64,000 nt of DNA. It comes from Shinisaurus crocodilurus. Taxonomy: Eukaryota; Chordata; Lepidosauria; Squamata; Shinisauridae. The notes beneath the pieces are model-generated. The model was not told where the DNA came from and ran no database searches. It saw nothing but the letters and a program-made list of their open reading frames with translations. This document shows positions 39,736-50,349 of this stretch, in pieces. The stretch lies in assembly GCA_021292165.1 (NCBI GenBank), contig CM037883.1, positions 10,245,434 through 10,309,433 of the forward strand, written 5' to 3'. Position numbers and translations under genes: made by a program. Each line of letters starts with the position of its first letter. Within the stretch, counting starts at the first letter, position 1.

Positions 39736-40055
39736 TAAGAAGCTCCCAATACTTTTGCCTTTCCGCTTAATGGAGGGGCTCCATCCCTCCTGGCCATTTT
39801 GGTTGTCTTTTATTTCCTCATTAGTCAATACGTGCAGCAAAGGACCTGTGTTGTTTTCAAGATGTCCAACTGAGGATCGACAGCAAAGGCAAGGCTTCAG
39901 GTTTGGATAACGCAGGTAGCATTTGTCAAAACCTCACCGCTTCTTTTCATCCCAGATCAGGTAACCTCTCAAGCCTCCACTCCAAAGTGAGATGGGCCCC
40001 AGAGGAAGAGGGCATTGCTGACCTTCCAAGGAGATGGGGAAGAAGAACACCATTC
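39736..40055. other. Unassigned stretch
   Basis: No recognised feature. Confidence 0.4.
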
Positions 40056-40056
40056 T

Positions 40057-40385
40057 GAGGTAACAGAGAGGTGGCTGTGTTAGTCTATTGCAACAAAAAC
40101 AAGAAAGAGTCTTGTGGCACTTAAAGGCTAACCAATTTATTCTGGCATAAATTTCCATGGACTATAGCCCACTTCATCAGATGCAGAGTATTATGGATAG
40201 TTTCAGGTTTGAACATTTGGTGTGTGTGTGTGTGTGTGAGATTGTAAACACTGTGGTCCAAAGACAGGTTATTGCAAGACAGATTATTGTCCATGGACTA
40301 TAGCCCACTTTCTGCAAATTAAATGCAGAAAGTGATAATCACATTGTTGGATTTCTTTCTGACCTCACTGTTTACAATACTTCCC

Positions 40386-40426
<41 letters not shown>

Positions 40427-40575
40427 ATATGTGCTGTATATAGACCTGAAACTCTCTACAATATTCTGTTCATCTGATGAAGTGGGCTACAGTCCACAAA
40501 AGCTTAAGCCAGAATAAATGTGTTAGTCTTTAAGGTGCCACAACAAGACTCTTTGTTGTTTTCGCTAACAATATG
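40057..40575. mobile_element. Foldback DNA element with (GT)n/(CA)n inside
   Basis: 'AAGAGTCTTGTGGCACTTAA', 'AATTTATTCTGGCATAAA' and 'GGACTATAGCCCACTTCATC' on the left are mirrored by 'GATGAAGTGGGCTACAGTCC', 'AAGCCAGAATAAATGTGTTA' and 'TTAAGGTGCCAC' on the right. A (GT)n run (40219-40238) and a (CA)n run (40388-40426) sit at mirrored places. Non-coding DNA transposon type; family not named. Confidence 0.75.
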
Positions 40576-42480
40576 CATCTCAAAGGCATCAGACATTTCT
40601 AATTGGTTGAGTGTCAATGTCAAGAAAAACAAGGAAATATCCAAAGGTGCCAAAGATCTACATGAAGAGCATTTTTTAAAAAGAGGTTTACCCAAAGAAT
40701 TTCAAGCTTTCAGCTACCTAAGTTTGCTCGAAGGCTTCACTATTGTCAAACTAAGGGCTATTCCAACCTATGCAAAGCCGGGTCCATTCATTAGTATGAG
40801 AAGTCCTTCTCACTTGTCCACCTGTGAGGGAAATTAGGTGGGTGAGCATTGCGCATGAATCACACGTCAGAGTTGGACCCATTAAACCCACCCTGTCTGA
40901 GTGAAGCCATGCCCGTTGGCACCCCTAGGCATGGCCTCTACCACAGTGCACCTTTATAGCCCCCTGAGAGAGGGGTCTGTCGACTCCAATCCCCTGATGG
41001 GTGTCTGCCCCACAGCAGCGGGGAGAGGCAGCTGTACAACCCCGATAAAAAGTTTTGAGATTTGTCCCCTTTCTAGCCTGGTGCGCTGAAGCAAGCATGT
41101 CCTTGTTCTATGCAAAGCATCTTCTCTAGACAATAACCTGTCTTGCAAGCTTTCACAATATGCCTAGATACAACTCGATCAGAAATGTGATTCATGCACA
41201 GTGCTCAAATGCCAAGAGAAGCAGAGTGAGGCCCTTATCCTTAGCTATTTTAAAAAGGCTATAGGGCACATGCTTTGGTTAAAATTGGGGGGATTGGGGT
41301 AGAATTGGGGGGAGTAGGTGGGTCCATCCTACCACACACACACACCCTAATTGGAGCAGTGTTCATGAGACTCCGCTCCCAGAAATGGGAGCATTTCTGG
41401 ACAAATAAAGACAAAACATTAAATTCTGACAATACCAGTAAACTTTGACTTTGGGTTTTGGCTCTTTCAGTTTCCCTGTCATGTCAGATGCTATCAGTCA
41501 TAAGATGTTTGAATCTATTCAGCCATGCGACTTTATGACTTGGAGACATAATTCCACGGCAGCTGAGACATCTTTCTGTTATGCATTACAGAATAACTTA
41601 CCCTCCGGGGAGAAGCTTCATCTAACAATGTGCTTTTGGGTGAGAAGGTTAGCCCTTTAATACTGGAAGCCAAATTTGGCTGCCAGCGCTTCACAAGTGG
41701 TTGAAATGAGATCTGTTGACCATTGACCGCCGAAGTGTGAAGGCTTTGCAGAGGGAGAATCAGCATTTTGAGCATCTGCCCACCTCCCATTTTGAGCCAG
41801 CAACCTGATCCCAAATGTTCATCTTGACTTATTGTTCAACAGGCCCAATGTGGCAAACATCACTGTTCCAAAGAATGATAGAACTGATCATCGAAGCTGC
41901 TTCTTTTGAAGAAGAAACCTGGGCTAGTAAAGGTTATCATAGAAGGCGTCATAGCCAGGGAACAAGCCGAGAGTCTGAAGAAGACAGGGCCATGGCAGTA
42001 AAGATTATGATTGGTCAAGCAAAGTCTCAGCCAGAAAATGAAGGCTTTCTAGCCCATTCCAGTTGAGGAGAACCAATGGGGTGCTTGGATTGGTGGAGTC
42101 ATTCCAGCACCTGGGAACCTTTCACTGCCCACAGGACTCCTACAAACTGTAGTCCAGGTGGCTCACCACATGTGGCAGCTGAACACAGATTGGTGGGTTC
42201 CCAGTCCTAGTACTGGCAGCTCCTGACACACCCCTGCACATCTGCTATGGAACCCAGGTACATTGCAAAGGAGTCTGGGACAAATTCTAAGGTAGGCAAT
42301 CAGTTCATGTTGGGCACTGGCCAGTGCCAGAAGCATGACCTATGCCATCTCCAATGCTATCCTGCAGTTGCACCGCTCATCAAAGAGCTCAGTAGTGTTG
42401 GGCAGGCTATCATTTCAAGGAAGCTTGTCTGCCATTACTGACCTTCTCATGGAGGAAAAGACTATCAATGGCTGCTAGTC
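40576..42480. other. Long unique non-coding stretch
   Basis: About 1.9 kb with no recognised repeat. The largest frames (105 codons at 40520-40837, 83 codons at 41815-42066) show no domain. A CA run is at about 41334-41345. No gene supported. Confidence 0.4.
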
Positions 42481-42484
42481 ATTT

Positions 42485-42900
42485 TCATAAATTTTTATTG
42501 TGAATTTCATTAAATCAAAACAAAAATTTAAAAAAATGTAAAAAGAAATAAAAATATAATAAAATGTCACAGTTTTCTTACATGAAATTTGAATATATCA
42601 ATTACAATAGATACATATGAAATGTATACCACTATATGTTTTATATAAAGCAAGATATACTGCTGTCCATAAATATAGTTATGCACATGCTTCAACAATG
42701 GCACACCAAATAGCCATGTATTTTTCCATTTGTAGGTTATGCCTAAAGACCACCCGTTCAAAAGCTGAAAACGTAATTAAGTCCTCACTCCACTGCAGTA
42801 TCGGAGGTGGCATTTGTCCTTCTGATATTGTAATATCAATCTTTTAGCTGTCAAAAGGGTGTGGATAATACATTTACGTTGACCTTGCGTTAAGTTCCAA
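42485..42900 (-). mobile_element. L1-clade LINE, ORF2 C-terminus (second L1)
   Basis: The minus strand reads IIHTLLTAKRLILQYQK, then after a frame change WSEDLITFSAFERVVF and MEKYMAIWCAIVEA before a stop. The order LLTA..L, W..DL, and K..AIW is that of the L1 ORF2 carboxyl end. A 3' UTR with AATAAA follows. Dead copy. Confidence 0.75.
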
Positions 42901-43009
42901 AAAGCAGGTAGATAATTAAGGAGAACATATACCGTACATCAGTAAATATTGAAGAGCTTTCCAACACAAATTTTATCTGTATTATTACCTCCTGCCAGAA
43001 ACAGGCAGC

Positions 43010-43227
43010 TAGTCATGATGGCTAGCTGCCTCTTTTTACTAGTCATGATGGCTATATCTTACATCCAGTATCAGAGGCAGTGTGCCTCTGCATACCAGTT
43101 GCTGGGGAACATGAGCAAGAAGGTGTTATTGTGCTCAGGTTCTGCTTCTGGGCCATGGTAGGTTCAGAATGCTAGTCTAGACAGGCCTTTGGTCTGATCC
43201 AGCATGACTCTTCTTATGTTCTTATGA
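43010..43227 (+). mobile_element. CR1-clade LINE 3' UTR and tail
   Basis: 'CCAGTATCAGAGGCAGTGTG', 'CCAGTTGCTGGGGAACATG', 'CTTTGGTCTGATCCAGC' and the terminal 'TCTTATGTTCTTATG' repeat. Defines the tail that SINE B shares. Confidence 0.85.
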
Positions 43228-43229
43228 AC

Positions 43230-43907
43230 CTCTGAAAAGCTTCTAAAGAATCCAAAGGTTTCCCAGAGTAGTTTGGGAGAGAAAAAAAGAAACATACCGG
43301 TACTAATATATAGGATGGAGCTATACAGGATGTTTAAGTAAAATATTAATTGTCCCATGAAAATTTCCTCTTGCATCAAATGCTAAGCAAAGAGCTTCCC
43401 CTCTTCTGTCTTTCACTGGATTGTGGCTACAGGAATACAGGAGTGGGTTTGGTTTCTCTTCTTCTTTCAGAGTTAACATATTTCTCAAGACTTTGGAAGT
43501 AATTTGATATTCATTTCCTACAGACAAAGGGATTCAGTGAGCAATACACCTTTTAGCAGTATTCATCATAGGTTTTTTTTGTCCTTTTTTATTAACAAAA
43601 GCTGGCTGAGAATTCTAGTTATATATACCCTAGCAACGCTGAAATAATTGTACTTTATCAAAGTAATGCTGGTATTTTATCCTTGAGCTAACAAGTTTTC
43701 TCATTAGCTATTATTATGGCGAACAATATACCCTATCTTTGCAGTATATGGTGATCAAGGTTGCAAGCCATTTTGTTTACCAAAGAGTCCCTTACTTTTT
43801 AGCTAGTTCCATCCTGATATGTGTGTGTGTGTGTAAGTCCATTTGGGATGTAGAACAGGTTGTAACAATACCTTGCCTGGATTCTCATAGAGATACCGGT
43901 ATGTGAG
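43230..43907. other. Unassigned stretch
   Basis: AT-rich, with a short GT run at 43819-43833. No gene. Confidence 0.4.
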
Positions 43908-43915
43908 CTACAGTT

Positions 43916-44352
43916 CAGGGCCAGATTAAGGCCAGCTGATGCCCGAAGCACAGCCCAATAATGGCGCCCCCTCTGCCCTTCCATTGCTTAACTGGCAAGA
44001 CATTAAGGCTCAATAAGTTCTGAAGGTGAAATGAGACATTAAACACTCAGTTTTCTTCAAGGCCATCCCCCACGCCAGAACACACAACTATATTAAATAG
44101 AAAATGTGTTTTATTATATTTATTTAATACTAAATAGCAGCAAGCAATATAAGCCAATTACTTAATTATAACTAGGGCAACAGAAAGACATACAAATTTT
44201 CACCACTGCTTTATGCATTTTTTAAATAGAACTGTTTTAAGGGGGGGGAATGCAAATGCAAAAATTTGTGGTACTCTGGTACGCTGTGGTGCCCGCCTTC
44301 CCTTGGTGCCCTAAGCACGTACTTATATTGCTTAATGGTTAATCTAGGGCTG
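43916..44352. mobile_element. hAT-type MITE with 7/8 target duplication
   Basis: CAGGGCCAGATTAAGGCC at the left and GGTTAATCTAGGGCTG at the right are imperfect inverted ends. CTACAGTT (43908-43915) and CTACAGCT (44353-44360) differ at one base. 437 bp with no coding. Confidence 0.85.
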
Positions 44353-44517
44353 CTACAGCTACATGTGGTCAATTCAAGTAAGAGTGATAAACCTGGTTTC
44401 ATTATTAAAAGGACAGAGGATACTTGCATGATTTGAACTTGTATGTCTTCTGTGTTTCAGGTACATCCAGGGAGCCATGGCCCTTTGGGGAGCACTCTCC
44501 TGTCTACATTCATGGTA

Positions 44518-44722
44518 CATAAGAGCAACAGGAGGGCTGCCTTATACTGAGTCAGACTTGGTCCATCCGGCCCAGTATTGTCGACACTGACTGGCAGCGG
44601 CTCTCCGGGGCTTCAGGAAGGATTTTTTTCCAGCTCTACCTGGAGATGCCGGGGATCGAACCTGGGACCTTCTGCATACACGCCATGTGATCTGATCTAC
44701 CACTGAGCCACGGCCCCTCCCT
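44518..44722 (-). mobile_element. tRNA-Ala-like SINE (SINE B), near complete, minus
   Basis: The inverted B box GGGATCGAACC, 'GACCTTCTGCATACACGCC' and the inverted A box 'CTACCACTGAGCCACGGCC' are well kept. The tail is at the left: 'GGCTGCCTTATACTGAGTC'. Confidence 0.9.
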
Positions 44723-44759
44723 GAAGTGGTCTAGTGATGCAGCCTGGTGTCAGAGAGGT

Positions 44760-45002
44760 CTAGAAGTCCTTCTTGATGGAACTCTTGGTTCTGTCCTTCT
44801 CCAGGTCCCTCCTGGGAGGTTGTTGCTATGGCTTATATCAGTTGATGGGGAGCAACAACACAAGAGGACTGCAGCCTCCATGTTCTGCTTGTGGGCTTCC
44901 TGGAAGCAACTGGTCAGCCATTGTGGGTGGGAAGCAGGATACTGGACTAGACAGGCCCTTGGTCAGATCCAGCAGGACTCATCTTCTTACATTGTTATAA
45001 GC
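44760..45002 (+). mobile_element. CR1-clade LINE 3' UTR and tail
   Basis: 'TTCTGCTTGTGGGCTTCC', 'GACTAGACAGGCCCTTGGTC' and 'AGATCCAGCAGGACTC', ending in a TTCTTACATTGTTATAAG tail. Confidence 0.75.
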
Positions 45003-45064
45003 TGTGAGAGTGAGGTATGGAACCTTCAGATCATATGATGGAACTTTGTTCTGATTCAGCAGGA

Positions 45065-45400
45065 TGGCAATTACTCATTTCATTATATTTCTATACTGGT
45101 CAATAGCCAAAGCTCTCTGGGTGGTTTACAGAGATTCAAACCCTAAAAATGCAATACAATGACATGATGTAAAATCATTTACATACAACAATATGAAACT
45201 ATTTTGAACTCATCAAGACAAATCCCATGACCTGTTAAAAACCTTATCATATGCTGTCAAATGCCTGGGAGTAGAGGAAGATCTTGACCTGCTGCCAAAA
45301 AGATGACAGTGTTGGTGCCAAGCGGACCTCACTGAGGAGAGTGTTCCAGAATCGGGGCCACCACCGAGAAGGCCCCTCTTCCTATTTTTATTTCACCAAG
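45065..45400 (-). mobile_element. L2-clade LINE 3' fragment
   Basis: 'CATTATATTTCTATACTGG', 'CAATAGCCAAAGCTCTCTGG', 'GATGACAGTGTTGGTGCC' and 'GAATCGGGGCCACCACCGAG' match the other minus-strand L2 3' ends. Confidence 0.75.
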
Positions 45401-45720
45401 GAACTCCACTGTGGAAGATCATAAATTCCAGAAAACATGTAACTGGGAAACATATTTTGCTTATGTTACTCTGTAAACTAAAGTGTCATATACACCAGTA
45501 GAGTAGTGGTGATAGCAGTGATGGTGATAATGATAATGCTGTCTGTGTACACACTAATGAAATCTGCAAATATCACCCCTCCCCATCTCTTTAAGTGAAT
45601 GGACTAGAGATTTACTTAGTTTTTTAAGTGAAAGCAGGAGCTACCCCCCCCCCCCATGGGTACTGCCCTGAATTTGGCCCAAACAATAATTTATCATCTG
45701 GAAACTCCTCAGTATTCTCA
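45401..45720. other. Unassigned stretch
   Basis: Poly-C at about 45645-45654. Nothing else recognised. Confidence 0.4.
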
Positions 45721-45732
45721 CATGTGCATACA

Positions 45733-45785
45733 TCTATCTATATCTATATCTATATCTATATCTATATCTATATCTATCTATCTAT
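45733..45785. repeat. (TATC)n/(TATCTA)n microsatellite
   Basis: ATCTAT-type units for about 53 bp. Confidence 0.95.
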
Positions 45786-46719
45786 TATGCAAAACTACAG
45801 CCAAGGCTGTGTATATGCTGCAGTACAGATAAAAGCACATCGTTGTGGTGTTGGGTGAAAAGTTCAGCTCTTGAATTATCTCATTTTCTTTTTCTTTTTT
45901 AAAGGCACATTTCTAGCCCTCATGGCTGAAAAGATACATTTGAAAGTGTGGGCCTGCTAGAATCTCAGCAGACCAGGGGTGGGCAGGATGATGGAATCTC
46001 CAGTGGTTGCAGGGAAAGCTACAATGTCTTGTATAACTCTTGCCACCTCCCCCACAAATAAATTTTATGGAATGAATTATGCTCCCTAGCACTCTCTCTC
46101 TCTAGATAGATAGATAGATTGATAGATAGATGCCAAATTAATTATGCCATGCTGCTCTGTTTGTTTTCTTGGTACAGAATGTGAATTAACTCATCAGCAC
46201 AGTGTTTAAAAAAAATTCTCGTACAGTGTATGCACACAGCTCTGATGATAAGTGCCAGTGGTTTTCAGCCACCTTCCTGAAATGTTAAACCTATCCTTGA
46301 ACTTCAGAAGGGGTCGTGGACATGGTATGCACTTAGCGTCCACCTAAGATTCTTCTCCCCTGCCCTCCCCCCCCCCGCCATACCAAGTATAAGACTTGTG
46401 ATTTACAAAAACAAAAACCTTTTAGGACTAGATTTAGATGTGACGTGTCCAAAATTGAAATGCTAGCTCTGGATGCTACGGGGGGGGGGGCGGAGGCACA
46501 CCTTTGAGGGCTTGAATGTAAGCACCTGATAAATTCCCACCTGGACCAAACACTCTTATCTTCTTCCTGTTCTTTGCACCGTCTTGCACTCACCTGGAAC
46601 TGAAGGCTTCCCCTTGGCTTTATCTTATCTAGGAAGCAAGGAAATGCCACAAGGTGCATGTCAATATGACCTCTGCGAACTGGGAAAGGCTTCCGAAATG
46701 TAACGCTCTCTGGTTCCAT
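45786..46719. other. Unassigned stretch with (GATA)n
   Basis: (TAGA)n at about 46103-46131 and poly-C/poly-G runs near 46366-46377 and 46480-46490. A 128-codon minus frame (46719-46333) shows no domain. Confidence 0.45.
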
Positions 46720-46918
46720 TAAGTTAATTAAAGATGCATTTGGAGTTCTGACAGTGACAGAAGGAAATGTGCTCTTCCGATTTCATTTTGGGCTCTCCCT
46801 CCCTCCTTTCAAACAAAATAAACCAAGATGCAGCACAAAATCTTTGCCACTTGGAGGACAAAATGAGTGTTGCTTGGCCAATGGTCAATTGTATTGAAGT
46901 TTCTGTTTGACTCATTTT
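46720..46918. other. Candidate conserved non-coding block
   Basis: 'GTTAATTAAAGATGCATTTG', 'GGCCAATGGTCAATTG' and 'CAGTGACAGAAGG' in repeat-free DNA. Regulatory role is inference. Confidence 0.25.
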
Positions 46919-46919
<1 letters not shown>

Positions 46920-46949
<30 letters not shown>

Positions 46950-46950
46950 T
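46920..46950. repeat. (GATA)n microsatellite
   Basis: About seven units, with a degraded continuation to 46965. Confidence 0.95.
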
Positions 46951-46965
46951 AGATCAATAGATAGA

Positions 46966-47419
46966 AGAAAGGCAAGCTGATTGAGCAGAAATTGCAATCC
47001 TGAGAAGTCAATACTTATTCATCCGTTCATTTCATATAGGGATCTCTCTCCCCACCCCACCCCCTTGCGCACTACTCAGGGCCAGAGGCAGTGTTAGGGG
47101 GCAGCCCACTAGGGCTGGAGCCTGACATCTTTCATTTGGAGCCCCACATCTCTGGGAGGCCATCTGCCCCCCCCCCACCACCACCCCTGCTGTCCACGGG
47201 CACTGGCTGAAATAAATGTACTGCGGCCTGGTGATCTCTGTTGCATCTGATCCCCCTGGCATAGCTGGCTTTCTGCCCTCATGTGCGTCACCTCCTTCTG
47301 CCCTCCACTTGAATCTTTCTGCCTAAGCTTTTTTCCTGAAATCACATGCCCTCCTCTCCCCTGTCCATACATCCCTTTTTACAAATAAGGGTGTCCTTAG
47401 GAGACAGGGTCCTTTAAAC
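46966..47419. other. Unassigned stretch
   Basis: No gene or clear repeat; a C-run lies near 47167-47176. Confidence 0.4.
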
Positions 47420-47420
47420 G

Positions 47421-47453
<33 letters not shown>
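47420..47453. repeat. (CA)n(GA)n microsatellite
   Basis: Five CA units run into about twelve GA units. Confidence 0.93.
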
Positions 47454-47454
<1 letters not shown>

Positions 47455-47499
47455 CTTTAGAGTATATGTCAATTAACATATGCAAATTTGTGCATTTTT

Positions 47500-47885
47500 T
47501 TCTGTCCTGTGGGCCTGAGCCCCAGAGTACTGCCCCAGCTCAGGGCAGTTTATGACAATTTCAAATCACAATGTCATCATGATAAAAGAAAAATACAAGA
47601 ATAAAAATACAGTAAAAATACAATAAAGGCAATGAGACCACAAAGACACATAAGCTTTCCGTAAAAAGCCTGCTGGAATAAACATTGTCTTTAATAACTG
47701 GCAAAAGACAGCCAAAGAGGGGCCCATCCACGGTTCATGGAACAAGGTGTTTCATAATATTGGTGCAGCTACCAAAAAGGCCCAACTTCTTGTTGCCATG
47801 CACAGTGCCTCCACCCAAGATGGGAGACAGAGAAGGACCTCTGTTTCTGACCCATACTGCAAAACACATGATCGATTAATTAACA
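47500..47885 (-). mobile_element. L2-clade LINE 3' fragment
   Basis: 'CTCAGGGCAGTTTATGACA', an A-rich region, and 'GAGACAGAGAAGGACCTCTG' with 'TGTTGCCATGCACAGTGCC' fit the minus-strand L2 C-terminal and 3' UTR pattern seen at 38990-39510. Moderately diverged. Confidence 0.6.
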
Positions 47886-47947
47886 TTTATTAATCAGTTT
47901 ATTACTGAATGCATAGATGGGCTCATTGACCTGGGCGGACACATAAA

Positions 47948-47949
47948 AA

Positions 47950-47991
<42 letters not shown>

Positions 47992-47993
47992 AT
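47948..47993. repeat. (TCTA)n microsatellite
   Basis: About eleven units. Confidence 0.97.
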
Positions 47994-47999
47994 CTATCA

Positions 48000-48370
48000 C
48001 TTTCTCTTTGATGGAATTCCCCAGATAATGTCTTTAGACTAACAGTTAACCAGGCAGTGGCAAATGAGACAGACAAAGGCAAGGGCATAATGCTAACGAG
48101 TCATTAATCTAATTATTTAATACAGTGGCATTGTCAGAGGAGGGATTTATCTGGTACCCAGCAGAAATGGATTCCCCATCACTGCTCCACAAATTCTTCC
48201 AAATGCTTAACCAGCTTACAAGTCGCCCTCGTGGGCCGTCTGTTAATGCTGCAAAAGATCAGAAATTAATTAGCAGGAGACCGTGTGTTGTTCCTGATGG
48301 AATATTTGTTTCCTTGAAAGAGCCAGAAGATCACTCCTTATGTACAGGAAATAAATACTAATTGTTTAAA
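48000..48370. other. Candidate conserved non-coding block
   Basis: Repeat-free. 'CGAGTCATTAATCTAATTA', 'TTTAATACAGTGGC', 'GGATTTATCTGG', 'CAGAAATTAATTAGCAGG' and 'GGAAATAAATAC' form a cluster of homeodomain-like cores. A 78-codon frame at 48125-48361 is open but has no recognisable domain. Enhancer identity is inference. Confidence 0.38.
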
Positions 48371-48709
48371 CAAATAGATGGTTATGGTTGCTGCGGGGCA
48401 AAAGAGAGGGTGGAGAGAATCAGGCAGCTGATATTAGTCAGCTATAGGGGGGGGAGAGAACAGAATCGTTTGTGCTTCTGTGAGAAGGATTGTTTAAAAA
48501 GATTGGGGAAGACACAAAATAAGTTTGTAGAAACAGATTTTTAAAACTATAGAGCAAGATCAGTTGGGTGTTGGGAGAGCCTTTCACCTCTCTTCACCAT
48601 TGCGGATCCCCTCAGAGATCACAGGTTGGGGGGACTTGGGAGAAGCAGTGGGTGGATTTGGCAGCAACAGAGTCAGGGGGGAGCACCTACTATATATAGT
48701 TATTTAAAA
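48371..48709. other. Unassigned stretch
   Basis: No recognised repeat or gene. Confidence 0.4.
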
Positions 48710-49444
48710 ACCAGGTGTGGAATTGCACAATTTTTTTTGGGGGGGGAGATTAAAAATATATCTTTTTAAAGGATTTAAAAAAAAAAAAAAAAGGCCTGCA
48801 AAATTAGGGGGGGAATACCTCTGGAATGGGGGAGCGGGACCTGGAAGACCAATCCAGCCCACCTGGGATGCCAATTTGGACCTCTGGACTTCCCCGAATG
48901 GACAGTTTCCCCTAATTGTTTGGCAGTTTTCTGGTGCTGAAACTCTTTCAGCTCAAGGGTTACATTCCATTTTGTAGGCTCTCTCTCTGGGTATATCCCA
49001 GCGATGGGCAGGGTCAAAAGCAACAGGGGTGGGGCCAAAATAGTTATTTATTTATTATATTTCTATCCTGCCTTTTTTCCTGCAAGGAACCCAAGGCGGC
49101 TTACATAATCCCCCTCCTCCTCTCCATTTTATCCTCACAACAACCCAGCGAGCTTCATGGCCAAGTGGGAGACTAGAACCCAGCTCTCCTGAGTCCCAGC
49201 CCAACACTCTAACCACTACGCCACACTGGCTCTCAGAATACCAAAAAATACCAGCCTGTTTTAGCTTCAAGCTATTTGTGCCACTTTAAAAAGCCCTAGG
49301 AGAGGCATTTCAACCCTTTAACATGGGGAAGTGCACCAAATGGTCAGTGGTCCAGGGAAAGGGGCTGGGGAACCCTGGAAGGACCAGACTGGGACCCCAT
49401 GAGGGCCAGATTTTTTCCCCTGGGCCTGAGGTTGTGCATCCCTG
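48710..49444 (+). mobile_element. Family H hAT-type MITE, split by SINE A
   Basis: Left body 'GTGCTGAAACTCTTTCAGC', then after the SINE 'AAAATACCAGCCTGTTTTAGC', 'AGCCCTAGGAGAGGCATTTC' and the right end 'GAGGTTGTGCATCCCTG'. The true left terminus is uncertain. Confidence 0.7.
49042..49236 (-). mobile_element. SINE A copy (minus) inside a family H MITE
   Basis: 'ATTTCTATCCTGCCTTTTTTCC', shortened core 'ATTTTATCCTCACAACAACC', inverted head 'CTCTAACCACTACGCCAC' and the end CTGGCTCTCAG. The core lacks about 50 bp compared with other copies ('GTGAGGTAGG' onward is missing). Confidence 0.88.
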
Positions 49445-49745
49445 GTACGAGGGGGCCACCACCAAGTAGTCTCTTGCCACAGCCCCACAGCATTCTGGAT
49501 CCAGTCCTGGTTGGGACGTATTTATGACTCGGGTCATCAACTAGTTTTCATGGAGGGCCAGGTTGAGGAAGAGCAAAAAGGACCTCCGCACGGTTCCCCA
49601 CTGTTTGCATCTTCCATGACCGCCACTGCTGCTTCACGCATCTCTTGTTCCTTAGGGTTTGCAGTGGGGTGGGAGGAAGCAGTTTCCCCAGCAAACAATA
49701 CCCAAGGGAACAGATTTGGCTCCAAGATCTCCAGCTGCTAACTTC
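49445..49745. other. Unassigned stretch
   Basis: A possible MITE-end-like 'CATGGAGGGCCAGGTTG' near 49550; otherwise nothing. Confidence 0.35.
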
Positions 49746-49751
49746 TAGTTT

Positions 49752-50305
49752 CAGGGCCGGCGTCAAGGGTAGGCATGGCCAGGCAGCTGCCAAGGGCCCA
49801 GACCCCAGCAGGGGCCCACTGACAAGAGCCCCCCCCTGGACATGCTGCTCCTCTCCACCCTTGCAACCTGCTTCTTCACCTGCCTCTCGCTCTGGCCCAG
49901 ACAGAAGGAGGTGGTGAGAGAGGAGGGAGGAAGGAAGGAAGGAAGGAAGGAAGGAGCAGGAGATGCCACGGCCGACTTGCTCCCGGGCTCTCTACCTGTC
50001 CAGCAAGCGAGTGGTTACAAAGGGAACAGTGGCTCATGCTGGCTCAGCTTGTCTGAGCGTGGAAAGCTAAGCAGCGTTAGGCCTGGTTATTATTTGGATG
50101 GGAGACCCCTCCTCTAGTTTCCTGCACTGAGCAGGGGGTTGGACTCGATGGCCTTGTAGGCCCCTTCCAACTCTATGATCTATGAAATCTATGGTAGCAA
50201 TGAGAACGAGGATGAGGACCGAGAGCAGTTGGGGACGACTTCAGTGAGAAGGTCGACTCACTCAGCGAGGGCCCCCAAAGAGGGGCCCACAAACATGGAA
50301 CCAGC
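49752..50305 (+). mobile_element. Family Q element, split by a 5S SINE
   Basis: CAGGGCCGGCGTCAAGGG start, 'GGGGCCCACTGACAAGAGCC', a (GGAA)n run at about 49930-49955, then the SINE at 50028-50191, then 'CAGTGAGAAGGTCGACTC' and 'GGAACCAGCAC' near the right end. The CAGGGCCGGC terminus points to hAT. Non-coding. Confidence 0.65.
50028..50191 (+). mobile_element. 5S rRNA-derived SINE, copy 3
   Basis: 'CTGAGCGTGGAAAGCTAAGC', 'TTATTTGGATGGGAGACC', 'GGTTGGACTCGATGGCC' and an ATCTATGAAATCTATGG tail. Full length for this family. Confidence 0.9.
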
Positions 50306-50349
50306 ACGGTCTAATCCCCACCCCATTCCCCCCTCCCCTCCCCCTGACT

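Noticed and set aside
41815..42066. 83-codon frame with charged residues
   Set aside because: No known domain, no homologous pattern, and no flanking exon signals. Left as unassigned.
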